Source: Lentimicrobiaceae bacterium (GTDB taxonomy: Bacteria; Bacteroidota; Bacteroidia; Bacteroidales; WCHB1-69). Taken from it: 13,701 nt of DNA. Positions 6,772-13,695 of the stretch are shown piece after piece (position 1 is the stretch's first letter; each line of letters starts with the position of its first letter). The stretch is from assembly GCA_009787485.1 (NCBI GenBank), contig WQWP01000059.1:1-13701 (forward strand). The letters are read 5' to 3'. The translations under genes and the position numbers were made by a program. Below the pieces are notes generated by a model that saw nothing but the letters and a program-made list of their open reading frames with translations, did no database searches and had not been told where the DNA came from.

Positions 6772-8299
6772 TTCTCGCTACCTTCCTGTACTCCGCAGGC
6801 GTAATGCTATATCGCTCGCGGAATTGGCGATAGAAAGTGCTGAGTGTGCTAAACCCACATTCTGATGCTATGGCTTCAATGGTAAGACTGGAATGGTCGA
6901 GCAACCGTTTGGCTTCCTCTAAACGTAAATGGCTGATAAATTCCATAGGAGTATGTCCGGTAACTGCTTTAACTGCTTCAAAAAGAGGCGTTCTACTGAT
7001 GGCCATTTCCGTAACAAGTTTTTGAATGTCAATATCGGAAGTGGCAAAATATCTATCCCTGAGGAGGCGCTCACGCAAATGTGAAACCAATTGTCGCTGT
7101 TGGCTGCTGCCCGGAAGTGGCATAGCCATACGGTCTTGTTCCTTTATTTGGCGATATAAATCACGATTTTTCCTGATGATAGTACGTCTATTATATATCC
7201 ATATTCCCAAGGCTATTGCCAACAAAAAAGCGCTGCCAAGCGTGAAAAGGAAGTAGTATAGCCCTCGCTTCTTTTCAGCAGCTAATTTTTCGGCCTCATA
7301 TTTGTTTCGAAGTTGGTCGAATTTCAAATTGGTATTTTCCATCTCCATGGCTGTTCGCATTTTGTAATACTGAGCGAATATCTCAACTACCTCACTGCCA
7401 CGGTTTAGCCATGAAAGTAACTCTATTTGCTCAGCCATCATTCTGAGACTGTAAAGTTTCTGATTCGTTTTCACATAATAACGATAAAGGCTATCTACTA
7501 CAGTAAGCGCCTGAGCATATTTTTCCTGCGCTTTGAAAAAACCTAACAAACTAAACTGAAAATAATTATAGGCGCTTTCAGGGAGTTGGTCAATATATGT
7601 TTCTATTTTGTTAATGTAAACCAACGCCTGGTCAAATTGCTTATTATAAACATAAATACTGATATGTATCCGGTGAATTTGGAATAGCGTGGGTAAGTCA
7701 TCCTCTCCCAATTGATCGACAAATTTTTGATACGTTTTTTCCATATCAGAGAGTATTATCTCCAATTTCTGATACTTATTCTGGGCTTGTAAAGCATTTG
7801 CCAAATCTCTATAGACTTCCAATGCGCTTTGCAAGTTTTGTGCTTGCTGAAAATAGGATAATGCCCGGATATATTGAACCTCAGCCAGATCATAACGTTG
7901 TTGGTAAAAATAGATCTGTCCAAAACAACGGTATAATGTTCCTAAAGCAAAAGGGAGGTTTAATTCTTTTGCCGATGAAAGTAATTTTTCTGCTTCATCA
8001 ATCGCTTCATCAAACTTTTCTTGCCGGCACAGTAGAGAAGTTCGGTAATTAAACATCGTAAAATAATCTTCCCACAATTTATTTTTTTTGGCAAACTCCA
8101 TATAGTCAGGATATTCTCTCTCAAATTGTTCAATATTACTTCTAAAATAAAAAAACGTAATTTTATTCTTTCTTGCGATGGCTTCCATGTAAAGAGAGTC
8201 AATAGCATTGTTTCCCTGCACGTTTAATGTAATAAACATGCCAATAAACAGACAAAATAAGTTTAGCAGAAAATATCGGAAAAAGTGTTTCTGTATCAA
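6764..8299 (-). CDS. Membrane-spanning TPR sensor with cytoplasmic AraC-type DNA-binding domain
   Basis: This 511-residue regulator starts at a TTG codon (8297-8299). No ATG lies between the upstream in-frame stop and Met21, and the TTG start is the one that keeps the hydrophobic N-terminal export signal (about residues 6-28). Residues about 35-335 are helical TPR-like repeats, for example EKFDEAIDEAEKLL, QRYDLAEVQYIRAL and KQFDQALVYINKI. A single membrane helix follows at about 345-368 (YYFLFTLGSAFLLAIALGIW), flanked by a basic stretch YNRRTIIRKNRD. The C-terminus holds two AraC-family helix-turn-helix motifs, about 422-448 (DIQKLVTEMAISRTPLFEAV) and 472-506 (LTIEAIASECGFSTLSTFYR). The topology implies a periplasmic TPR sensor signalling directly to a membrane-tethered DNA-binding domain with no kinase module, an arrangement common in Bacteroidales. 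The ligand and target genes are unknown. It is transcribed away from the tRNA-Arg gene. Confidence 0.88.
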   Translation of the reverse strand: MIQKHFFRYFLLNLFCLFIGMFITLNVQGNNAIDSLYMEAIARKNKITFFYFRSNIEQFEREYPDYMEFAKKNKLWEDYFTMFNYRTSLLCRQEKFDEAIDEAEKLLSSAKELNLPFALGTLYRCFGQIYFYQQRYDLAEVQYIRALSYFQQAQNLQSALEVYRDLANALQAQNKYQKLEIILSDMEKTYQKFVDQLGEDDLPTLFQIHRIHISIYVYNKQFDQALVYINKIETYIDQLPESAYNYFQFSLLGFFKAQEKYAQALTVVDSLYRYYVKTNQKLYSLRMMAEQIELLSWLNRGSEVVEIFAQYYKMRTAMEMENTNLKFDQLRNKYEAEKLAAEKKRGLYYFLFTLGSAFLLAIALGIWIYNRRTIIRKNRDLYRQIKEQDRMAMPLPGSSQQRQLVSHLRERLLRDRYFATSDIDIQKLVTEMAISRTPLFEAVKAVTGHTPMEFISHLRLEEAKRLLDHSSLTIEAIASECGFSTLSTFYRQFRERYSITPAEYRKVARSG

Positions 8300-8337
8300 G
8301 TATTTAGATATAGTATGATGGTTTTAAAATGACAGTG

Positions 8338-8367
8338 CAAAGATGCAAAAAAATATTACAGAGCAAT
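8338..8367 (-). promoter_or_regulatory. Candidate promoter for the TPR/AraC regulator
   Basis: On the minus strand CATCTTTG followed by CA (complement of 8338-8345) is one base off TAnnTTTG and has the TTTGCA form common in Bacteroidota. ATTG (complement of 8364-8367) lies 18 bases upstream as a weak -33 box. The start codon is about 38 bases downstream. Confidence 0.4.
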
Positions 8368-8406
8368 GGTAGAAAATGTTGCGCCATTTTTAAAACTAAA
8401 AAAGTG

Positions 8407-8414
8407 TTTCTTTG
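8407..8414 (+). promoter_or_regulatory. Weak -7-like element before tRNA-Arg
   Basis: TTTCTTTG is one base off TAnnTTTG and ends 10 bases before the tRNA. That would start transcription a few bases upstream of the mature 5' end. No convincing -33 box is visible. It would also be the likely promoter of the transglutaminase-like gene, since only 11 bases separate that gene from the tRNA. Confidence 0.3.
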
Positions 8415-8424
8415 TGCCCTCATT

Positions 8425-8498
8425 GGCTCCGTAGTTCAGCTGAATAGAACGTCAGATTCCGGTTCTGAAGGTCGTGGGTTTGAATCCCGCCGGAGTCG
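8425..8498 (+). tRNA. tRNA-Arg (anticodon CCG)
   Basis: A complete 74-base cloverleaf is present. The acceptor GGCTCCG pairs with CGGAGTC (one G.U at 2-71). The D-stem is GTTC/GAAC, the anticodon stem is TCAGA/TCTGA, and the loop TTCCGGT has anticodon CCG at 8459-8461, reading CGG arginine codons. The variable loop is 5 bases, and the T-stem GTGGG/CCCGC has one U.G. The discriminator is G (8498), and CCA is not encoded. T8-A14 and G15-C48 are in place. Unusually, D-loop position 19 is A (8443) instead of G and T-loop position 56 is T (8481) instead of C, so the elbow pair G19:C56 is replaced by A19:U56. All helices are intact, which argues against a pseudogene. Confidence 0.95.
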
Positions 8499-8509
8499 CT
8501 GAATAGATT

Positions 8510-9382
8510 ATGAAAATGAAATTTTTAAACCTGATTATCCTTTGCGTAACATTTTTAAACTTTGGTTACGCAAACTCCAATTCAGCCCCAATCTTCGAAC
8601 CCGACACAAACTATTATGGCGCCGATCTTACACAATTTCCGCCAAATGTTAGGAAATGGGTTGTGAACAAGGCTTTTACTAAAGAGAAAATGGAACGTCC
8701 TGCCATGATAAATCCTCAGCTAAAAGTTTGGTGGAGCGAAGATAATAATGCCGTTTTAGCAGAAGCATCTTACACCATAGCAGAAGGATACGTGGGCGCA
8801 GGAACGCTGGAAACGTGGGGACAAGAAGCCCGTTTTTTCGGGTCTCCCGCCATATTTAATGTGTATGGTGAACATGCAAAATATCATACTTTGAGATTTG
8901 AGTGGGAGCTCAAGCAGGAGGTAGAGCAACTTTTAGAAAATGACCCTGCATATTCCGAAATCATAACATTTGCCAAACAACTGAGTGATGAAATTGAATA
9001 TGATTGGAAAAATTTTCCCGGATACAAAGGACCTGTAAAACGAACACCCGGAAAAAAATATTTTCTTTGTGATGGATATGCTAACGAGGTAATGAACAGA
9101 ATATTAGATTTAAACAGCGTGCAGGCGGTACAACGATGGGTTTCCTCCAATCACGCATGGAACGTGGTAAAACTAACGGACGGAAGAACATTATACCTTG
9201 ATTTAACCTGGTTTGATAACGAAGATATTGACCAAAAGACCGGAAAGATTTATCAAACAGATGATTATAGATGGGCAAATATTACCTTTAACGAAGAACT
9301 GTTTCGCTATTCAAGTGTTGGGTACGGCGACCGCGTGTTTCATCATGCATTGGGAAAATTCGATAAAGAGGTAATAAAATAA
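8510..9382 (+). CDS. Exported transglutaminase-like (papain-fold) protein
   Basis: This 290-residue protein has an N-terminal signal peptide (hydrophobic core about 5-18, likely cut after GYA at 21) and no lipobox, so it should be periplasmic or secreted. The C-terminal half shows a transglutaminase-like core with the catalytic triad in the expected order. Cys187 is in FLCDGYANEV, His215 in SSNHAWNVVKL, and Asp231 in LYLDLTWFD. The HAWNVV...LDLTW pattern is characteristic of bacterial members, which act as cysteine peptidases or amide-crosslinking enzymes; the substrate is not predictable. The N-terminal half (25-145) is not recognised. ATG at 8510 and ATG at 8516 are both possible starts. 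Either begins within 11-17 bases of the mature 3' end of tRNA-Arg, so transcription must come through the tRNA or from a promoter inside it. A hairpin at 9399-9418 follows the stop. Confidence 0.85.
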   Translation: MKMKFLNLIILCVTFLNFGYANSNSAPIFEPDTNYYGADLTQFPPNVRKWVVNKAFTKEKMERPAMINPQLKVWWSEDNNAVLAEASYTIAEGYVGAGTLETWGQEARFFGSPAIFNVYGEHAKYHTLRFEWELKQEVEQLLENDPAYSEIITFAKQLSDEIEYDWKNFPGYKGPVKRTPGKKYFLCDGYANEVMNRILDLNSVQAVQRWVSSNHAWNVVKLTDGRTLYLDLTWFDNEDIDQKTGKIYQTDDYRWANITFNEELFRYSSVGYGDRVFHHALGKFDKEVIK

Positions 9383-9398
9383 TCATTACCAATCATTG

Positions 9399-9418
9399 CC
9401 GTTGGCTGAAGCCAACGG
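9399..9418. repeat. Perfect 8-bp hairpin with TGAA loop, REP-like or terminator
   Basis: CCGTTGGC (9399-9406) pairs exactly with GCCAACGG (9411-9418) around the loop TGAA. It lies 17 bases after the transglutaminase-like stop and before leuS. The downstream sequence ACTTTGTAGATTTT has only broken T-runs, so it is a poor intrinsic terminator. I recall similar short GTTGGC/GCCAAC palindromes as scattered intergenic elements in Bacteroidota genomes, but this window holds a single copy. Confidence 0.6.
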
Positions 9419-9434
9419 ACTTTGTAGATTTTCC

Positions 9435-9442
9435 TATATTTT
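9435..9442 (+). promoter_or_regulatory. Candidate -7 element for leuS
   Basis: TATATTTT followed by CGCC is one base off TAnnTTTG and resembles the better element at 5882-5889. It lies 26 bases before the leuS ATG at 9469. No clear -33 box is found at the right distance, because that place is taken by the 3' arm of the hairpin at 9399-9418. Confidence 0.35.
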
Positions 9443-9468
9443 CGCCGCCTAATTAATTGATTTTAAAA

Positions 9469-12231
9469 ATGGACTACAATTTTAGAGAAGTCGAAAAAAA
9501 ATGGCAGCAATTTTGGCGTGAGAAAAACGTGTATAAAACGGAAATAGATCATTCTAAATCAAAGTATTATGTATTGGATATGTTTCCGTATCCTTCCGGC
9601 GCAGGGCTTCACGTGGGGCACCCGCTCGGCTACATCGCCTCCGATATTTACGCACGGTACAAACGGCAAAAAGGATTTAACGTGCTGCACCCCATGGGTT
9701 ACGATGCGTTTGGGTTGCCCGCAGAGCAATACGCCATTCAAACCGGACAACACCCCGCCATTACCACAGCGCAAAATATAGCGCGCTACCGTGAGCAAAT
9801 GGACAAAATCGGCTTTTCTTACGATTGGAGCCGCGAAGTACGTACCAGCGATCCGGAATATTACAAATGGACGCAATGGACGTTCATTCAACTGTTTAAT
9901 CATTATTATTGCCAAGATGCGCAACAGGCGCGTCCCATTTCCGAATTGGAAGAAGTGCTTGCAGCAGAGGGTACAACACGTATTCGCCCCGCTGCTACCG
10001 TAGAACTTTCATTTACCGCCAACGAATGGAATGTCAAAACAGAAGAAGAAAAACAAGCTATCTTGCTGAATTACAGATTGGCATATTTGGCAGATACTTG
10101 GGTAAATTGGTGCCCGGGATTAGGTACCGTACTCGCCAACGATGAGGTAGTAAACGGTTTCTCCGTGCGCGGCGGCTTCCCCGTTGAGCGCAAACTGATG
10201 AAACAGTGGATTTTGCGCGTTTCTGCCTACGCCGAGCGTTTACTGCAAGGACTCAACACCATTGATTGGAGCGAATCGTTAAAAGAGATACAAAGGAATT
10301 GGATTGGGAAAAGTGAAGGAGCGGCGGTAGAATTTAAAATTGAAAATTTAAAATTGAAAATTGATGTTTTTACAACGAGGCCCGATACGATTTTTGGGGT
10401 TACTTTTATGGTGCTTTGTCCTGAACATGAGTTAATTAAAGAAATTACGACACCTGAGCAAAAGAAAGAGGTGGATGAATATGTGTTTAAGGCAAAAAAC
10501 CGTTCTGAGGTGGAGCGTGCCGGCGATGTGAAAAAAGTATCGGGCGTATTTACAGGCGCTTATGCTGTAAACCCGTTTACAGGGGAAGAGATTCCGGTTT
10601 ATGTGGCCGAGTATGTGTTGGCAGGTTATGGCACCGGCGCCATTATGGCAGTGCCCGCGCACGATAGCCGCGATTATGCGTTTGCTAAACATTTCGGATT
10701 GCCTATAAGAGAAGTAATTAGCGGCGGAGATATTTCCGAAGAAGCCTACGAAGCCAAAGAGGGCATTTGCATCAATTCCGGTTTTATTAATGATATGAAT
10801 GCGAAGGAGGGCGCCAAAGCCGTGATTGACAGCGTTAAAGAGAGAGGCATTGGATACGGCACCATTAATTACCGGTTGCGCGATGCTATTTTTAGTCGCC
10901 AACGTTATTGGGGAGAGCCGTTTCCGGTTTATTTCAAAAACGAAATTCCTTACATGTTGCCTGAAAATCAACTGCCGTTGTTGCTTCCCGAAGTGGATAA
11001 ATATTTGCCTACCGAAACCGGCGAGCCGCCATTGGCACGCGCCCAAAACTGGCAAACAAAAGAAGGATTTAAGCTGGAAACGAGCACCATGCCTGGTTTT
11101 GCCGGCTCCAGCGGATACTATTTGCGTTACACAGATCCGCATAATGAAACAGCGTATTTCTCGAAAGAAGCTAACGAATATTGGCAAAATGTGGATTTGT
11201 ATGTAGGTGGCTCTGAGCATGCTACAGGACATTTGATCTACGCTCGCTTTTGGAATAAATTCTTGTACGACATAGGATTGGTGTGCAAAGAGGAGCCGTT
11301 CCAAAAGTTAATTAACCAAGGCATGATACAGGGAAGGTCGAACTTCGTATATCGGATTAATGGTACGAACACATTCGTATCTTTCGGGTTAAAAGACAAT
11401 TATGAGGTTACTCCCATTCATGTGGATGTTAATATCGTTCATAACGACGTGTTGGATATCGAAGCCTTTAAACAATGGCAGCCTGAATTTGCTAATGCTG
11501 AATTTATTTTGGAAAACGAAAAGTATATTTGTGGCTGGGAAGTAGAAAAAATGTCAAAATCGAAGTATAATGTACAAAATCCTGATGATTTGGTAGAAAA
11601 ATACGGTGCAGACACATTAAGAATGTACGAGATGTTTTTGGGACCCATCGAATTGGCAAAACCTTGGGATACCAACGGCATTGAGGGCGTATCGCGGTTT
11701 ATCCGTAAATTTTGGCGCCTGTTCCACGATGCTAACAATGAGTGGAATGTGAGCGATGCCGAGCCAACGCCCGAAGAGTACAAAATTTTGCACCGCACCA
11801 TCCAAAAAATAGAAAACGATAACGAGCGATTTTCGTTTAACACCGCCGTAAGCGCTTTTATGATTTGTGTGAACGAATTGGCGGATAAAAAATGCAACAA
11901 ACGTAAGATTTTAGAGTCGTTAACCATCTTGCTTTCTGCTTATGCACCACACATTTGTGAAGAATTATGGCACTTGCTGGGCAACGAAAATTCTATAACT
12001 ACTGCTATTTATCCCGTATTTAATCCTGAATATTTGGTAGAAAATACCTTTAATTATCCGGTATCTTTTAATGGTAAAACACGCTTCTTTAAGGAATTTC
12101 CTTTAGATAAATCTTTGGCAGATGTTGAAACAGAGATTCTTCAATTGGAGGAAACGAAAAAATGGTTGGAAGATAAGCCGGTGAAAAAGGTGATTGTTGT
12201 GCAGAGGAAGATTGTGAATGTGGTAGTGTGA
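9469..12231 (+). CDS. leuS: Leucyl-tRNA synthetase
   Basis: This class Ia synthetase charges tRNA-Leu with leucine in the cytoplasm. I place the start at ATG 9469 (920 residues, MDYNFREVEKKWQQFW), which matches the usual family N-terminus; an in-frame TTG at 9457 would add four unlikely residues. The signature FPYPSGAGLHVGHPLGY contains the HIGH-type motif HVGH (48-51). The KMSKS motif is at 694-698 in VEKMSKSKYN. The CP1 editing domain is complete, with the threonine-rich TTRPDTIFG (302-310) and GTGAIMAVPAHDSRDYAFA (from 388), whose Asp402 aligns with the conserved editing aspartate (E. coli Asp345). The extra segment at about 150-190 and the long insert before KMSKS fit the Bacteroidota form. 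The C-terminus ends VQRKIVNVVV as expected. A 14-base direct repeat lies in the codons for residues 288-299, at the edge of CP1. It is monocistronic as far as can be seen. Confidence 0.98.
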   Translation: MDYNFREVEKKWQQFWREKNVYKTEIDHSKSKYYVLDMFPYPSGAGLHVGHPLGYIASDIYARYKRQKGFNVLHPMGYDAFGLPAEQYAIQTGQHPAITTAQNIARYREQMDKIGFSYDWSREVRTSDPEYYKWTQWTFIQLFNHYYCQDAQQARPISELEEVLAAEGTTRIRPAATVELSFTANEWNVKTEEEKQAILLNYRLAYLADTWVNWCPGLGTVLANDEVVNGFSVRGGFPVERKLMKQWILRVSAYAERLLQGLNTIDWSESLKEIQRNWIGKSEGAAVEFKIENLKLKIDVFTTRPDTIFGVTFMVLCPEHELIKEITTPEQKKEVDEYVFKAKNRSEVERAGDVKKVSGVFTGAYAVNPFTGEEIPVYVAEYVLAGYGTGAIMAVPAHDSRDYAFAKHFGLPIREVISGGDISEEAYEAKEGICINSGFINDMNAKEGAKAVIDSVKERGIGYGTINYRLRDAIFSRQRYWGEPFPVYFKNEIPYMLPENQLPLLLPEVDKYLPTETGEPPLARAQNWQTKEGFKLETSTMPGFAGSSGYYLRYTDPHNETAYFSKEANEYWQNVDLYVGGSEHATGHLIYARFWNKFLYDIGLVCKEEPFQKLINQGMIQGRSNFVYRINGTNTFVSFGLKDNYEVTPIHVDVNIVHNDVLDIEAFKQWQPEFANAEFILENEKYICGWEVEKMSKSKYNVQNPDDLVEKYGADTLRMYEMFLGPIELAKPWDTNGIEGVSRFIRKFWRLFHDANNEWNVSDAEPTPEEYKILHRTIQKIENDNERFSFNTAVSAFMICVNELADKKCNKRKILESLTILLSAYAPHICEELWHLLGNENSITTAIYPVFNPEYLVENTFNYPVSFNGKTRFFKEFPLDKSLADVETEILQLEETKKWLEDKPVKKVIVVQRKIVNVVV
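10333..10360 (+). repeat. Tandem 14-bp repeat inside leuS
   Basis: TTTAAAATTGAAAA occurs twice with no gap (10333-10346 and 10347-10360) and encodes part of EFKIENLKLKID in LeuRS. It is far more AT-rich than the flanking codons. The protein segment has the length expected for this region (SEG to TTRPDT), so nothing has been added net. It may be a converted or slipped stretch, or just chance in AT-rich lysine/isoleucine codons. Confidence 0.6.
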
Positions 12232-12243
12232 GTTGAGATACGA

Positions 12244-12270
12244 TTACGCATTTTTTCGTTACGCATTTTT
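12244..12270 (+). repeat. Direct repeat TTACGCATTTTT, two copies
   Basis: TTACGCATTTTT occurs at 12244-12255 and 12259-12270, a 15-base period, between leuS and the ATPase gene. The second copy runs into the candidate -33 box of the ATPase promoter. It could be a regulator site or simple slippage. Confidence 0.45.
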
Positions 12271-12297
12271 GCATAATCAAAAAAAAGATTATTTTTG
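12268..12297 (+). promoter_or_regulatory. Bacteroidota-type promoter for the ATPase gene
   Basis: TTTG at 12268-12271 and TATTTTTG at 12290-12297 (matches TAnnTTTG) are separated by 18 bases, one short of the usual 19-21. The start ATG is 16 bases after the -7 element, which leaves a leader of roughly 10 bases. The hairpin ATAATC/GATTAT (12273-12278, 12287-12292) with an A8 loop lies in the spacer and could serve as a weak leuS terminator. Confidence 0.5.
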
Positions 12298-12313
12298 CGA
12301 AAAAATTTAAAGT

Positions 12314-13432
12314 ATGAATCCATTTTCTTACGGAACTATAGTGAAAGGGGGCAGTTTTTACGACAGAAAAGAGGAATGTGCCCGTATTGTCAACACTCTG
12401 TCCGGTGGCAATAATATGGTGCTTTATGCACCACGACGTTTTGGAAAAACTTCTTTGATTTTCAAAGCGATAGAAGAATTGGAAACAACCGGTTTTTTGT
12501 GTATTTATTTCGACTGTATGCCTGTTTTTTCATTAGAATCGTTTGTAAGGCTTTATACGAAAGCATTATCGGCAAAGCAGTCGAACCTGAGCCGGTTTGC
12601 TCAATTGTTTTCTTCGATTATCAAAAATATTCGTCCGATTTTAACTTTTGGAGAGGATGGTAAACCGGAATTTTCAATTGACTTTGCCAATGCAGAGGTA
12701 AATGAAACTGTAATTTCACAGCTCTTGGATATGCCCGAACTATTAGCAGGCAAGAACAAACGAGTTATTGTGTTTTTTGATGAGTTTCAAGAAGTTTCAA
12801 AACTAAAAAACATCAACTTCGAGGCTTTATTGCGAAGCAAAGTACAGCAACAGCAAAAAACAAACTATCTTTTTTTCGGAAGTAAAACACACATACTCAA
12901 GGAGATGTTTAACGATAAAAGTAAAGCGTTTTATAATTCTGCATCGCAAATTTCAATGGGTACCATCCCTCAACAGGAAACAATTGCTTTCTTACGTGAA
13001 AAGTTCTATTTATCAAACATTTACATTGACGATGAAATTGCAAAATATCTTATTTCCGTAGCTGCGGATATACCGCATTATATTCAACTCCTGGCGTCTG
13101 AAATTTGGCAGAATATGATTAATAATCAAACCTCAGTAACTAAAACCATTGTTGACGAATGTGCTCACAAAATATTGATGCTCAAAAGCGATTATTATTT
13201 TGAATTATTCGAAAACCGTTCTCAGAACCAAAAAAAACTGCTCAAAGCTTTATCCTATGAAAGAAAAAATATTTTTTCGGCAGACTACATCAACAAGCAC
13301 AGGCTATCTGCCGCAAGCACACTACAGCGTTCTGTAAAAGAATTGATTAATAATGGAATTATTGAAAAAAACGGAGATGAATACTTCATTACGGATCCCT
13401 TTTTCAGGTTGTTTTTAATAGAAAATTGTTAA
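12314..13432 (+). CDS. AAA/ATPase_2-type P-loop ATPase with C-terminal winged helix
   Basis: This 372-residue cytoplasmic P-loop ATPase is of the archaeal-ATPase-like (ATPase_2) group that is abundant in Bacteroidota. The N-terminus has the family opening FYDRKEE. Walker A is APRRFGKTS (39-47, Lys45/Thr46), with the first glycine replaced by alanine. Walker B is VIVFFDEFQE (151-160, Asp156/Glu157). FFGSK (188-191) is in the sensor-1 position, and ADIPHYIQLL (251-260) marks the usual lid motif. Residues about 303-372 form a winged-helix-like domain (LLKALSYE...STLQRSVKELINNGIIEKNGDEYFITDP), typical for these proteins and suggestive of nucleic-acid or partner binding. The cellular role of the family is not established. 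It follows leuS on the same strand after 82 bases with its own promoter, and converges on a small membrane-protein gene 17 bases away. Confidence 0.85.
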   Translation: MNPFSYGTIVKGGSFYDRKEECARIVNTLSGGNNMVLYAPRRFGKTSLIFKAIEELETTGFLCIYFDCMPVFSLESFVRLYTKALSAKQSNLSRFAQLFSSIIKNIRPILTFGEDGKPEFSIDFANAEVNETVISQLLDMPELLAGKNKRVIVFFDEFQEVSKLKNINFEALLRSKVQQQQKTNYLFFGSKTHILKEMFNDKSKAFYNSASQISMGTIPQQETIAFLREKFYLSNIYIDDEIAKYLISVAADIPHYIQLLASEIWQNMINNQTSVTKTIVDECAHKILMLKSDYYFELFENRSQNQKKLLKALSYERKNIFSADYINKHRLSAASTLQRSVKELINNGIIEKNGDEYFITDPFFRLFLIENC

Positions 13433-13437
13433 TTTTC
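13421..13437. terminator. AT-rich hairpin over the ATPase stop codon
   Basis: GAAAATT (13421-13427) pairs with AATTTTC (13431-13437) around a 3-base loop GTT. The TAA stop (13430-13432) is inside it. It sits between two convergent genes with only 17 bases between the stops. Low GC and no clean U-tract make terminator function uncertain. Confidence 0.3.
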
Positions 13438-13449
13438 GACAAAAATAGA

Positions 13450-13695
13450 TTATTCCAACTCATTCAATTCCTCTAAACTTTTCTTAATAACCTGAATATT
13501 GGTATCGTAAATTCTTTTATATATCCAATAACTGAGGACTATGCCAAATATACATGCCATGATTAAAAATATCCAATATGAAACATTTGCTCCAATTTCG
13601 TAATAGCATAAAACTCCAAGGATGAAATAGATAGGAGCTAAACCAAAATAAACAGCAATTTTTTCTTTTTTGAGCAGAATAATGTATTTACTCAC
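13450..13695 (-). CDS. Small two-helix membrane protein (N-terminus may lie outside window)
   Basis: This 81-residue protein shows two hydrophobic segments, about 14-31 (VYFGLAPIYFILGVLCYY) and 39-57 (SYWIFLIMACIFGIVLSYW). They are joined by a short loop and followed by a charged C-terminal tail (KRIYDTNIQVIKKSLEELNELE), which should be cytoplasmic. The only start inside the window is GTG at 13693-13695. The frame stays open through the six bases to the right edge, so the true start may be upstream. No family is recognised; it resembles many small inner-membrane proteins of unknown role. It converges on the ATPase gene. Confidence 0.6.
   Translation of the reverse strand: MSKYIILLKKEKIAVYFGLAPIYFILGVLCYYEIGANVSYWIFLIMACIFGIVLSYWIYKRIYDTNIQVIKKSLEELNELE

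Noticed and set aside
8425..8498. tRNA pseudogene
   Set aside because: All four stems pair fully, with only two G.U pairs, and the unusual 19 and 56 bases compensate each other.
8425..8510. tRNA-Arg as the attachment site of an integrated island
   Set aside because: No integrase gene and no direct repeat of the tRNA 3' end is visible elsewhere in the window.
9457..9468. TTG at 9457 as leuS start
   Set aside because: The ATG at 9469 gives the conserved N-terminus MDYNFREVEKKWQ; the four extra residues have no support.
10432..11304. 290-codon minus-strand open frame inside leuS
   Set aside because: It lies wholly antisense to a well-conserved leuS, and its translation is rich in Ile, His, Arg and Cys with no recognisable domain.
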